DNA of 64,000 nt from an uncultured Clostridia bacterium (GTDB lineage Bacteria; Bacillota; Clostridia; Christensenellales; Borkfalkiaceae): assembly GCA_934247225.1 (NCBI GenBank), contig CAKQJE010000014.1, forward strand, positions 1 to 64,000, given 5' to 3'. Positions within the stretch are counted from its first letter, which is position 1. Every line of letters starts with the position of its first letter. The position numbers were made by a program, and so were the translations under genes. Positions 24,449 through 32,711 of this stretch are shown here, one piece after another. A model generated the notes under the pieces. It saw nothing but the letters and a program-made list of their open reading frames with translations. It ran no database searches and was not told where the DNA came from.

Positions 24449-25338
24449 GCGAATTGGATAACAATACGATTACGGAAGATAAAATCGAAGAGAAAACGGA
24501 ACAGCCCGTACAGCAGAATATTTACGATTACTATTCCGTAAAAGCCAACGGTTTCGAATCGGTAGTCGATTATACGACAAAGCTTTCGAACTTCGAAGGT
24601 CCTCTCGATTTGCTTTTATATCTCGTGAACAAAGCGGAAATTTCCATACGAGACATCTTCGTTTCGGAAGTTACGGAGCAGTTCATCGAGTATGTCCGCT
24701 CGGCAAAAGATCTCGATATCGATAAAGAAAGCGAGTATCTCGGCATGGCGGCGACCCTTCTCGAAATCAAATCGAAAGAACTTTTGCCGTTGATGCAATT
24801 CGATTGGGAAGACGACGGCTTCGGCGAATTCGGCGACGATGAAATCGGTCAGGAAGACATTTTCCGCCAGCTCGAAGAATACGAGCTTTTCAAAAAAGCG
24901 AGCGAAGACCTTAAAAAACAGGAAACCGTCGATATATTCTATAAAGAACCCGACGAGTCGGCTAACGAAGTGCGTATAGAATACACGGATTTCAACCTTA
25001 AAAACCTTGTCGACGCGTTCTCGAAGCTTCTTACGAGGCTCGATCTCGAAAACAGGATAAAGAGCAGCCAAAAAGAAATACCGAAAGAAGTATTTACGGT
25101 TGCCGACAAAATCAATTACATACGAACAACTATGCTTGAAAGGAAGACTTGCAGTTTCTTCGAGCTTTTCAAAGACGACGCTTCGAAGATGGAAATCATT
25201 ACGACCTTTCAGGCGCTTCTCGAACTTCTGAAATTGCAGTATTTAACCTACGAGCAAACCGAGACGTTCGGGGATATTACGATAAATTTAAGAGAAGACA
25301 GGAGTGAAGAAATTGGAGACCTTAGCGAGTATAATTGA
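24445..25338 (+). CDS. scpA: Segregation and condensation protein A
   Basis: ScpA kleisin, 297 aa from the ATG at 24445, which forms a 4-bp ATGA overlap with the M50 gene. It bridges SMC heads and works with ScpB in chromosome condensation and segregation. The conserved N-terminal FEGPLDLLLYLVNKAEISIRDI segment begins near residue 51, and the C-terminal winged-helix region (SFFELFKDDASKMEIITTFQALLELLKL) is kept. About 45 residues before the core are acidic and non-conserved. ATGs at 24424 or 24367 are possible but overlap the upstream gene further. Confidence 0.95.
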   Translation: MSELDNNTITEDKIEEKTEQPVQQNIYDYYSVKANGFESVVDYTTKLSNFEGPLDLLLYLVNKAEISIRDIFVSEVTEQFIEYVRSAKDLDIDKESEYLGMAATLLEIKSKELLPLMQFDWEDDGFGEFGDDEIGQEDIFRQLEEYELFKKASEDLKKQETVDIFYKEPDESANEVRIEYTDFNLKNLVDAFSKLLTRLDLENRIKSSQKEIPKEVFTVADKINYIRTTMLERKTCSFFELFKDDASKMEIITTFQALLELLKLQYLTYEQTETFGDITINLREDRSEEIGDLSEYN

Positions 25339-26143
25339 GTCGATATTGTTCGTTTCGGGCGACGCGGTCGCAGTCCGCGATATTTCCGAAAAACTTTGTC
25401 TTTCCGACAAAGAGGTGCTTGCGGTTGCGGAGCAACTTCAACGTGAAAAATATAATGCGGACAGCGGCATTCATTTGCTTATTTTCAATAAAAAATTACA
25501 GTTCGGAACAAACAAGAACAATGCGGAAAGCGTTGCCACGGTTTTAAACCCCATTAAAGAGCGTGAACTTTCGAGAAGTATGCTCGAAGTCGCCGCGATA
25601 ATTGCTTATAAACAACCCGTAACGAGAATGGATCTCGAAGACATAAGAAATTGCAGCTGCGAATACGCGCTTCAAAACCTTTTAAAACTCGGAGTTGTAG
25701 AAGTTGTCGGCAGAAAAGACTCGATCGGACATCCCGCGCTTTTCGGCACGACCGATAATTTTCTTAAACGCTTCCAGATTTCGTCGCTCGACGAACTTCC
25801 CGATTACGACGGATTGATCGAAAAAATCAAGAAACTTCACGGAGACGACGACGCGTATCTGTTCAAGAAAGACGTTTATAACGAAGAAGACGATCCCGAA
25901 TATCAGCAGAATAACGGGGGCTCATATGGTTCTTCGAACGAATCGGGGGTTGAAAACAATTCTCAGTCCGCCGCGGAGGCTTATTCTCAAAACTCCGAAG
26001 TCGGCGATACAGAGAAAGAAAGCAATGCCGGGGATGACGACGATAATAACAATGATTACGGCGAAGAAGTTTCAGACGGTGAAGAGACGGAAAAATCGTC
26101 CGTATCGGATTTTATCGGCGACGACGATTCCGAGACCGCATAA
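25313..26143 (+). CDS. scpB: Segregation and condensation protein B
   Basis: ScpB, about 276 aa, a winged-helix dimer that stabilises ScpA on SMC. The core (residues 1 to about 175) has the ScpB signatures IIESILFVSGD and AAIIAYKQPVTRMDLEDIRN. After it comes a tail of about 85 residues rich in Asp, Glu, Ser, Asn and Gly, probably disordered and unusual in length (typical ScpB is near 190-200 aa). I prefer the TTG at 25313 because AGGAGTGA, a near-perfect ribosome site, lies 8 nt upstream; the GTG at 25304 sits inside that site. Confidence 0.92.
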   Translation: METLASIIESILFVSGDAVAVRDISEKLCLSDKEVLAVAEQLQREKYNADSGIHLLIFNKKLQFGTNKNNAESVATVLNPIKERELSRSMLEVAAIIAYKQPVTRMDLEDIRNCSCEYALQNLLKLGVVEVVGRKDSIGHPALFGTTDNFLKRFQISSLDELPDYDGLIEKIKKLHGDDDAYLFKKDVYNEEDDPEYQQNNGGSYGSSNESGVENNSQSAAEAYSQNSEVGDTEKESNAGDDDDNNNDYGEEVSDGEETEKSSVSDFIGDDDSETA

Positions 26144-26178
26144 TATTTTACGTAATATAATTTAAGATTTTTTTAAAT

Positions 26179-26223
26179 AAAAACCGTAAAGGCATAAAAT
26201 GAAATATGTCTTTGCGGTTTTTT
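26179..26223 (+). terminator. Rho-independent terminator after scpB
   Basis: AAACCGTAAAG (26181-26191) pairs with CTTTGCGGTTT (26210-26220), then more T residues. Confidence 0.85.
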
Positions 26224-26252
26224 ACATATTTTCAAGCCTTTTTATCATAATA
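26224..26252 (+). promoter_or_regulatory. Forespore-sigma-like promoter of ytfI
   Basis: ACATA (26224-26228), 17-bp spacer, CATAATA (26246-26252), 5 nt, ATG at 26258. The -10 box is a full match to the sigma-G CATWMTA. The ACATATT here could alternatively serve as a sigma-E -35 with a 15-bp spacer. Confidence 0.5.
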
Positions 26253-26257
26253 TCTTT

Positions 26258-26785
26258 ATGGAATTTTTCATTATTTCGGCTGTGTTATCATTATTTATAA
26301 TTCCTTTACCGTTTTCGGTAAAAGCATTATTTGTATTTGAAAATAAGAAATTATATTTCAGTATTTATTTTTTCAGGTTTTTAAAAATTAAATCGGGATA
26401 TCTGAACGTAAAAAAACAGGATGTTTTTCTTCATCTAACCGATAAAACGGCTATCGTTTTTTCAATTTCGGAAATGATGCCGAAAAAGGATAGTTTTGAA
26501 ATTTTCAAACTTTTCGAATTTACGAAAATAAGATATTCCGCACTTGTGGACGCTGTAAACGGTATCGGGCAGTTTATTGCATTATCCCTTTTAAATATTG
26601 TAAATTCCGCAACGTTTTCCGTCTTGAAAGAAACAAAACCGCTTATCGATTTCAGAGGTGACGGAGTAATTGTCGAAGATGAAAGTTCAAGGGCAATCGC
26701 AGCCGATACGGGAATATGTTTCAATTTGTTTATGATAACGAAAGAGATAGCGAAAAATTTTTTTAAAGGAGAAAAAAATGGTTAA
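26258..26785 (+). CDS. ytfI: YtfI-like protein (DUF2953-type), partner of YtfJ
   Basis: A 175-aa protein with an N-terminal hydrophobic segment (residues about 1-24) and a soluble part of weak similarity. The assignment rests mainly on its position directly before ytfJ, as in B. subtilis ytfI-ytfJ, and on similar size and topology. It overlaps ytfJ by 8 bp. The start has no clear ribosome site, and its -10 box is 5 nt away. Function is unknown even in B. subtilis. Confidence 0.6.
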   Translation: MEFFIISAVLSLFIIPLPFSVKALFVFENKKLYFSIYFFRFLKIKSGYLNVKKQDVFLHLTDKTAIVFSISEMMPKKDSFEIFKLFEFTKIRYSALVDAVNGIGQFIALSLLNIVNSATFSVLKETKPLIDFRGDGVIVEDESSRAIAADTGICFNLFMITKEIAKNFFKGEKNG

Positions 26786-27161
26786 AGAAAGTCAAGACAA
26801 CAAAATCAAAGAACTTATGAGCGCGGCTTTGAGAGATATAAATACGTTAGTTGACGTAAATACCGTAATTGGTAAACCGTTTACCACAAATGACGGCTCA
26901 ACGGTAATTCCCGTCACAAAAGTGACTATGGCTTTTATGACGGGCGGAGGAGAATACGGCGAAGTGAAAAACATCAAAGGAGATAAAGAACTTCCTTTTG
27001 CTGGCGGAAGCGGAGCAATCGTTTCTTTGAAACCTACGGGATTTCTTGTTGAAAAATCAAAAGGCGTTAAACTGATAAGCGTTCCCACAGACGCTTTCGA
27101 AAAGGCTTTCGAAACGGCGGAGGAGTTTATAAAAAGTTTTAAAAATGAAGAGAAAGATTAA
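26778..27161 (+). CDS. ytfJ: Spore protein YtfJ (GerW)
   Basis: YtfJ/GerW family, 127 aa. It carries the family motifs VIGKPFTTNDGSTVIPVTKV (residues about 30-49), a Gly-rich stretch GGGEYG, and FAGGSGAIVSLKPTGFLV. It is a forespore protein needed for normal germination through the GerA-type receptors in B. subtilis. AAAGGAG precedes the ATG. It overlaps the carboxypeptidase gene downstream by 17 bp, so the two are cotranslated. Confidence 0.93.
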   Translation: MVKESQDNKIKELMSAALRDINTLVDVNTVIGKPFTTNDGSTVIPVTKVTMAFMTGGGEYGEVKNIKGDKELPFAGGSGAIVSLKPTGFLVEKSKGVKLISVPTDAFEKAFETAEEFIKSFKNEEKD

Positions 27162-28203
27162 AATTCTTTTAAGTATTGCCGTTTTTGTTTTTCTTGCTGT
27201 TTCGCCCGTGTTTAACGCAAAAGCATATTCGATTTCGAAAGCCGAAGCGGTTATGGAGGTTTTAAGCGGCAGGATTTTATCCGAAAGAAACGCCGACGAA
27301 AAATTGCCTATGGCGAGTACTACGAAAATAGTAACCGCGATAACCGTTATCGATAATTTCGATACCGAACGGGTTATAGTCGTTCCGAAACAATGCGTAG
27401 GAACAGAGGGGAGCAGTATCTACCTCAAAGAGGGCGAGAAATATAAAATCATCGATTTGTTGTACGGTTTGATGCTGCGTTCCGGAAACGACGCCGCGGA
27501 AACGTTAGCCGTCGTCCTTTCGGGAAGTATAAAGGAATTCGCCGCTTTAATGAATAAAACCGCAGAAAAAGCAGGCGCCACGAATTCTTCGTTTATAAAT
27601 CCGCACGGTCTGTCGGAGGAAAATCATTATACGACGGCGAGAGATCTTGCGGCGATAACGTGTTACGCAATGAAAAACGCAACGTTCAGAAAAATAGTTT
27701 CCGCAAAAAAACACGTCGCAAAAGAACTCGTTTCGGGCGAAAAACGCGTATGGATAAATAAAAATAAAATGCTTTTCAATTTCGAAGGCGCGGACGGAGT
27801 GAAAACGGGTTATACGGTTAAGGCGGGCAGATGTCTTGTTTCTTCGGCAAACAGAAACGGCATGGAAGTCGTTTCTGTCGTTTTGGACAGTCCGCAAATG
27901 TTCGAACGTTCTTCGGAACTTCTGGAAACCGCTTTTGCAGATTACGATTTGATTAAAGTATTCGACTCCGAAAGATTCGATTACGATATTTTCGACAAAG
28001 AAAAAACTCATTCGTATAAGCTTTCAAAACCCGAATCGTTTTATTATCCCGTTAAAAAAACCGACAAAATTTTATGCGAGACAAATTTTACGTCGTGTTC
28101 CGATAAAAACCTCGAACCGAACGAAAAAGTAGGTGAAATAAAAATTTATTGCTCAAAACAGTTGATTTTTTCGCAAAATATCTATACACTTAATAACGTA
28201 TAA
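27145..28203 (+). CDS. dacB: D-alanyl-D-alanine carboxypeptidase, DacB/DacF type
   Basis: S11-family DD-carboxypeptidase, 352 aa, trimming the terminal D-Ala of peptidoglycan stem peptides. A signal peptide (residues 1 to about 26, cleaved near NAKA-YS) precedes Ser58-x-x-Lys61 (STTK), SGN near 114, and KTG near 218; a C-terminal beta-rich domain follows. In B. subtilis the spore cortex enzyme dacB lies in the same neighbourhood (scpA-scpB then dacB-spmA-spmB), which is why I use that symbol. spmA and spmB are absent here and rluB follows directly. Confidence 0.85.
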   Translation: MKRKIKILLSIAVFVFLAVSPVFNAKAYSISKAEAVMEVLSGRILSERNADEKLPMASTTKIVTAITVIDNFDTERVIVVPKQCVGTEGSSIYLKEGEKYKIIDLLYGLMLRSGNDAAETLAVVLSGSIKEFAALMNKTAEKAGATNSSFINPHGLSEENHYTTARDLAAITCYAMKNATFRKIVSAKKHVAKELVSGEKRVWINKNKMLFNFEGADGVKTGYTVKAGRCLVSSANRNGMEVVSVVLDSPQMFERSSELLETAFADYDLIKVFDSERFDYDIFDKEKTHSYKLSKPESFYYPVKKTDKILCETNFTSCSDKNLEPNEKVGEIKIYCSKQLIFSQNIYTLNNV

Positions 28204-28210
28204 AATTTTT

Positions 28211-28243
28211 GTCGGAAAATGCACCGTAAAATCGTTTTCCGAC
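28211..28243. repeat. Inverted repeat upstream of rluB
   Basis: GTCGGAAAA (28211-28219) and TTTTCCGAC (28235-28243) pair perfectly over 9 bp with a 15-nt loop. No T tract follows, so it is not a classical terminator. The core TCGGAAAA/TTTTCCGA is shared with the lexA leader repeat. Confidence 0.5.
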
Positions 28244-28269
28244 GCGGGATAAAACCGTAAGGAAAAACA

Positions 28270-28974
28270 ATGAGAATAAATAAATATCTTGCCGAATGCG
28301 GAATAGCAAGTCGCAGAGGTTGCGACGAGATAATTAAAGAAAAACGAGTTAAAGTAAACGGCAGAGTTTGCGATCTCGGTACCGAAGTGGACGAGACGAA
28401 CGACAGCGTTACCGTCGACGGGAAAAAAGTCGCAAGAGCGAAAAAATTCGAATATTATATAATGAATAAGCCGAAGGGGTGCGTTTGTACCGTAAAGGAC
28501 GATAAAGGAAGGAAAACCGTTATGGATTATCTTCCAAAAAACACCGCGCGTATTTTCCCCGTCGGAAGGCTCGACTACGATTCGGAAGGTTTGCTTATAT
28601 TTACAAACGACGGCGATCTCGCAAACAGACTTACTCATCCGAGCAGCGAAATCCCCAAAACATACCTCGTAAGAATAGAAGGAACCATCGACGACAAAAG
28701 CCTTATCGCTTTACGAAACGGCGTCGTTATAGACGGGCAGAAAACAAATAAGAGCAACATAAAAGTTATCGAAGAGGGTAAGGATTACACTAAGCTTAAC
28801 GTTACCATAACCGAAGGTAAAAACAGAGAAATCCGTAAAATGTTCGAATCTGTCGGAAAAAACGTCGCTTTTTTGAAAAGAATAAAAATAGGAGATTTAA
28901 GGCTTACGGGACTTGACAGAGGAGAAGTCCGCAAGCTTACGAAAGAAGAGGTTTATTATCTTCAAAACGTTTGA
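28270..28974 (+). CDS. rluB: Ribosomal large subunit pseudouridine synthase RluB-type
   Basis: RsuA/RluB-family pseudouridine synthase, 234 aa, modifying 23S rRNA near the peptidyl-transferase region. The N-terminal S4 RNA-binding domain (residues 1-60, MRINKYLAECGIASRRG) is followed by the catalytic domain with Asp in GRLDYDSEGLL, and GKNREIRKMFE near the C-terminus. AAGGA precedes the ATG. The RsuA/RluB/RluE split cannot be settled by eye, but gene order (scp - dac - rluB) supports RluB. Confidence 0.9.
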   Translation: MRINKYLAECGIASRRGCDEIIKEKRVKVNGRVCDLGTEVDETNDSVTVDGKKVARAKKFEYYIMNKPKGCVCTVKDDKGRKTVMDYLPKNTARIFPVGRLDYDSEGLLIFTNDGDLANRLTHPSSEIPKTYLVRIEGTIDDKSLIALRNGVVIDGQKTNKSNIKVIEEGKDYTKLNVTITEGKNREIRKMFESVGKNVAFLKRIKIGDLRLTGLDRGEVRKLTKEEVYYLQNV

Positions 28975-28975
28975 T

Positions 28976-29680
28976 ATGGAAAGACCCGAAATTACTACCG
29001 ACACCGAAGACAGTTACAAACAACTGAAAAACGATATAAAGGAAAAATACACGAAAATGCTTTGCGCCGAACTCGAATCGGTAAGGCGTTACGTCGTAGA
29101 CAAATCTTCGGCGTTTTTGGGCGAAGATTTTCTCGAAAAACTCGGCGAATCGGATAAACTGAAAAAAGAATGCGACGGAATCCGAAAAAAATTCCGCGCA
29201 AGCGAAGAGTACAAAGCGGCGCAAAAAGAGTTATCCGCAGCAACGAAAGCGGCGAAAGGACTTCCCGAAAATTCCGAAAGCGAAGAAATCAAACGCCTTA
29301 ACAAAGCAATCAGCGCGATAACGACTCTTAACGTTACCATAAACAACAGACTTAAAGACAGAACGGAAAGACTTAATAAACTCGACAGCGAAGTCGAAGC
29401 CGTGGTTAAAGGTAACGAAAAAGAATTCAAAGAAATAAACGGCGAAGTCGTTTCGAGAGTGAAAAAAGCCATTTCGGAATGTTTCGGCGGATATGTAAGC
29501 GAAGTTAAAGATTTAAACGAGAGCTTCGGCATGGAAAACGACGAAATAGAAATGCCTTTCGACGAAAAAGTAATACGTCTCGATATTCCCGTTTTCGGTA
29601 AGGGCGGTATTACGGACGGCGACAAGGATAAATCCGAATCTTTCGTCGATTCCGACGATAACAACGGCGTGCTTAACTGA
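28976..29680 (+). CDS. Predicted coiled-coil cytoplasmic protein, unknown function
   Basis: I do not recognise this 234-aa protein. It is highly charged and almost entirely helical, with a predicted coiled-coil from about residue 25 to 165 (heptad-like runs of Lys, Glu, Leu). It lacks signal peptide and membrane segments and has an acidic tail (DGDKDKSES, DSDDNN). The ATG at 28976 comes one base after the rluB stop, suggesting coupling; in-frame starts inside rluB are less likely. A terminator follows. Confidence 0.6.
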   Translation: MERPEITTDTEDSYKQLKNDIKEKYTKMLCAELESVRRYVVDKSSAFLGEDFLEKLGESDKLKKECDGIRKKFRASEEYKAAQKELSAATKAAKGLPENSESEEIKRLNKAISAITTLNVTINNRLKDRTERLNKLDSEVEAVVKGNEKEFKEINGEVVSRVKKAISECFGGYVSEVKDLNESFGMENDEIEMPFDEKVIRLDIPVFGKGGITDGDKDKSESFVDSDDNNGVLN

Positions 29681-29701
29681 ACAATCATAAATATAAAAAC
29701 T

Positions 29702-29730
29702 AACCGGGCGGTTTTGATCGTTCGGTTTTT
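29702..29730 (+). terminator. Rho-independent terminator
   Basis: Stem AACCGGGCG (29702-29710) / CGTTCGGTT (29719-29727) with G-U pairs, then a T tract. It ends the ytfI-to-28976 transcript. Confidence 0.8.
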
Positions 29731-29768
29731 ATTTTGCCTCGAATTATGCCGTTATTTGCCCGTAACGC

Positions 29769-29797
29769 TTGATATTTCGAAAAGAAAAGTATATAAT
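29769..29797 (+). promoter_or_regulatory. Sigma-A-type promoter, leaderless geometry
   Basis: TTGATA (29769-29774), 17-bp spacer, TATAAT (29792-29797), 6 nt, ATG at 29804. Confidence 0.75.
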
Positions 29798-29803
29798 CGG
29801 CGT

Positions 29804-30511
29804 ATGGATAAAATACTTATTGCAATCGGCGGAGGGGAACTCCGCGAAAAACAGACTTCCGAAATCGACAGACAAATATGCGACCTCGTGAAAAAGAGGG
29901 CGGAGGGTAGAAGACCCGTCGCGCTTTTTGTCGGAACGGCAAGCCACGACAGTATGCCGTATTATAACAGTTTTCACAAAACTTACACGGGGCTTTTCGG
30001 CTTGAAAACCGACTGCGCGCTTACCGTATACGGCGAAATGAATTATGAAAAAATAAAAGGTAAATTCGAAAAAGCCGATCTCGTTTACGTCGGCGGTGGC
30101 GATACCGTTTACATGCTCGAAAGCTGGGAAAAAAGCGGCATAAAAGAACTCATTTTAAACGCATACGAAAGAGGAGTCGTGATATGCGGTCTGTCAGCGG
30201 GCGCAATATGCTGGTTCGAGGAAATGTTTACTGACAGTGCGGGCGAGGATTACGCATTCAAAAACGCACTCGGAATTTTAAAAGGCGGAGCTTGCCCGCA
30301 TTTCGATAAGCGTAAAACGGACTTCGAAAGAGAGATTTCGTCTGCGAAAATTTCGAGATATATTTGTGTGGAGGATCTCTCCGCGGTTATGTTTGTGAAC
30401 GGAGAGTTAAAATGTGCGTCCGAATCAGACGGAAATTCTTATATCGCAATTGTGAAAAACCGTGAAATTGACTATAAAAACATTGTCAAACGTGATATTT
30501 CACAATCGTAG
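29804..30511 (+). CDS. Peptidase E-like S51 family serine peptidase
   Basis: S51-family peptidase, 235 aa, class I glutamine-amidotransferase-like fold. The nucleophile is Ser131 in GLSAGAICW, and VYVGGGDTVYML (about residues 94-105) is the other family hallmark. Members cleave Asp-X dipeptides or cyanophycin; here a dipeptidase role is most likely. The start at 29804 is preferred because the family sequence (KILIAIGGGE) begins there and the promoter lies across any upstream extension. No ribosome site is present. It is transcribed alone. Confidence 0.85.
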   Translation: MDKILIAIGGGELREKQTSEIDRQICDLVKKRAEGRRPVALFVGTASHDSMPYYNSFHKTYTGLFGLKTDCALTVYGEMNYEKIKGKFEKADLVYVGGGDTVYMLESWEKSGIKELILNAYERGVVICGLSAGAICWFEEMFTDSAGEDYAFKNALGILKGGACPHFDKRKTDFEREISSAKISRYICVEDLSAVMFVNGELKCASESDGNSYIAIVKNREIDYKNIVKRDISQS

Positions 30512-30600
30512 AAAGCGATAAAAGTATTTTTTATATAATCAACACAAAACAGACATTTATTTTTAAAAAACCTATTTTATACTGTTCAAAAAGAATAAAA

Positions 30601-30616
30601 CGATTCTTTTGAATCG
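30601..30616. repeat. Small hairpin before the response-regulator ribosome site
   Basis: CGATTC (30601-30606), TTTT loop, GAATCG (30611-30616), directly before ACGGAGG. It could be an operator or a leader hairpin near the ribosome site. A TATACT (30578-30583) with a weak -35 lies upstream. Confidence 0.4.
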
Positions 30617-30630
30617 AACGGAGGTAAAAA

Positions 30631-31308
30631 ATGTACAGAATTTTAATCGTAGACGATGAAGCTAAAATCAGAGAGGTACTTGCGGAGTATGCCGAATTCG
30701 AAGGTTTTGCGTCCGATCAGGCGGCAGACGGAATGGAAGCCGTCAACAAGTGCAAAAACGAAGATTACGATCTTATACTTATGGATATAATGATGCCCAA
30801 GCTCGACGGTTATTCCGCGGTTAAGGAAATCAGAAAATTCAAAGACATTCCCGTTATCATGCTTTCCGCGAGAGGCGAGGAATACGATAAACTTTTCGGT
30901 TTCGAAATCGGCGCGGACGATTACGTTGTAAAGCCGTTCTCTCCCAAGGAAGTTATGGCAAGGGTAAACGCCGTTTTAAAAAGAAACGCGCAGGCAAAAT
31001 CGCCTAAACAGAACAATTCCGTACTTAAATTCGAGGGTCTCGAAATCGATATGCTCGGAAGAAACGTATTTGTCGACGGCGTTAAAGCGGAACTTACTCC
31101 TAAGGAATACGAACTCCTTTTCTATATGGTAAACAACAAAGACATCGCCCTTTCGAGAGAAAAACTTCTTTCTGACGTTTGGGGATATGACTTCTACGGC
31201 GACGACAGAACGGTCGATACGCACATAAAAATGCTCAGAAGCAACCTTAAAGAATACAGAAAATTTATTGTTACGTTAAGAGGTATGGGATATAAATTCG
31301 AGGTATGA
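30631..31308 (+). CDS. OmpR/PhoB-family response regulator
   Basis: A 225-aa response regulator: receiver domain (residues 1-120) with acidic pair Asp8-Asp9, phospho-acceptor Asp52 (LMDIMMP) and switch Lys in VVKPFSP; winged-helix DNA-binding domain (about 130-225) with the typical LTPKEYELLFYM and RTVDTHIKMLR motifs. CGGAGG precedes the ATG. It overlaps the kinase gene by 4 bp. The regulon is unknown; the operon includes a membrane protein and lgt. Confidence 0.93.
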   Translation: MYRILIVDDEAKIREVLAEYAEFEGFASDQAADGMEAVNKCKNEDYDLILMDIMMPKLDGYSAVKEIRKFKDIPVIMLSARGEEYDKLFGFEIGADDYVVKPFSPKEVMARVNAVLKRNAQAKSPKQNNSVLKFEGLEIDMLGRNVFVDGVKAELTPKEYELLFYMVNNKDIALSREKLLSDVWGYDFYGDDRTVDTHIKMLRSNLKEYRKFIVTLRGMGYKFEV

Positions 31309-32711
31309 AAAAGGATTATTTCAGAAAACTGAAATTCAGCGTCCTTCTTTACTTCTTGCTTTTTACGGCGATAATTATCGGCTCGCTCTGGTTTTTTCAG
31401 ATATTTTTTCTTGAAAACTATTACCAGGATCAAAAAATCAAAAGCTTGGAATCGTTCGGCAGGAAGCTTTGTTCGGAAGAAATCAAAAGTTCCGAATTTA
31501 CTTCCAACGTCGCGCAGTGCAGCGAATCGGGCATAAGAGTTTTCATCGCGTCGGGATTTTCGATAAGAGATATTTCGAGAGATACCGATATCGACGAAGA
31601 CTCGCCCGAATTCGATTTCGTAAAACAAGCGCTCGATAAATACAGCAACGGAGTTGAGCTGGACATCATTCCCGACGACAACAAAACGGGGAATGCGTTT
31701 TTCTTCTGCTCGAAATCTTTAAAAGACGATAACACGACGATAATTCTTATTTGTTCGAAAGAAAAAATCAGCGAAGCGATCACGGTTATAAGAAAGCAGT
31801 TTTTAATTGTTACCTGCCTTGTCGTCGTGGTTGCGTTTTTCCTTGCTTTCTATTTATCGGTAAGGCTTTCTAAACCGATCGACGAAATGTCCGATCAGGC
31901 GAAAAAGTGGGCGCAGGGCGATTCGACGGTCAACTTTAAACCGTGCAGAAACGCTTATACCGAAATAAACGAACTCGGCGACGCATTAAACTTCGCAAAA
32001 GATGAAATTTCAAAATCGGGAGCGCTGCAACGCGATCTTCTCGCAAACGTTTCTCACGACTTAAAAACGCCGCTCACGATGATAAGAGCTTACGCCGAAA
32101 TGATAAGAGATATTTCCGGCGACAACAAAGAAAAACGCGAAAAACATACTCAGGTCATAATCGACGAATCGGACAGGCTTTCGATGCTCGTAAACGATAT
32201 ACTCAATCTTTCCAAGCTCCAATCGGCGGTAGACGAGCTTAACAAAACGGAAATCAACCTTTCCGAGCTTACCGAAAGAGTTATAGGCAGATTTTCCGAT
32301 TATGTCGAAAATAAGGGGTTTACGATCGAAGACCATATCGCTCCCGACCTTATAACCGTCGCCGACGAAAAGAAAATAGAGCAGGTTATATACAATCTTT
32401 TAGGAAATTCGATAAACTATACGGGCGAAGATAAAACCGTCAAAGTTTATCTAACGGCGGAAAACGATAACATTCTTCTGGAAGTTATCGATTCCGGCAA
32501 AGGAATTTCCAAAGAAAAACTCGAAACGATATGGGAGAGATATTACAGATTTTCCGAAACCAATACCCGCCCGGTAAAAGGTACGGGACTCGGACTTTCC
32601 ATAGTAAAAGCAATTCTCGATTCTCATAAATTACAGTACGGCGTAAGAAGCAAAAAAGATTGCGGAAGCAATTTCTTCGTTAAATTCGAAAGGGTGAAGA
32701 ATAATGGATAA
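31305..32711 (+). CDS. Sensor histidine kinase
   Basis: A 468-aa membrane kinase. Transmembrane helix 1 is at about 14-38; an extracytoplasmic sensor domain of roughly 125 residues follows (PDC-like size, no ligand motif recognised); helix 2 is at about 166-190; then HAMP (190-243), HisKA with phospho-acceptor His251 (SHDLKTPL), and HATPase with N box (NLLGNSINYT), DSGKGI and GTGLGLSIVK. It is the cognate partner of the overlapping response regulator. It overlaps the next gene by 8 bp. Confidence 0.93.
   Translation: MKKDYFRKLKFSVLLYFLLFTAIIIGSLWFFQIFFLENYYQDQKIKSLESFGRKLCSEEIKSSEFTSNVAQCSESGIRVFIASGFSIRDISRDTDIDEDSPEFDFVKQALDKYSNGVELDIIPDDNKTGNAFFFCSKSLKDDNTTIILICSKEKISEAITVIRKQFLIVTCLVVVVAFFLAFYLSVRLSKPIDEMSDQAKKWAQGDSTVNFKPCRNAYTEINELGDALNFAKDEISKSGALQRDLLANVSHDLKTPLTMIRAYAEMIRDISGDNKEKREKHTQVIIDESDRLSMLVNDILNLSKLQSAVDELNKTEINLSELTERVIGRFSDYVENKGFTIEDHIAPDLITVADEKKIEQVIYNLLGNSINYTGEDKTVKVYLTAENDNILLEVIDSGKGISKEKLETIWERYYRFSETNTRPVKGTGLGLSIVKAILDSHKLQYGVRSKKDCGSNFFVKFERVKNNG

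Noticed and set aside
25304..25313. GTG at 25304 as the scpB start.
   Set aside because: It lies inside AGGAGTGA, an excellent ribosome site for the TTG at 25313.
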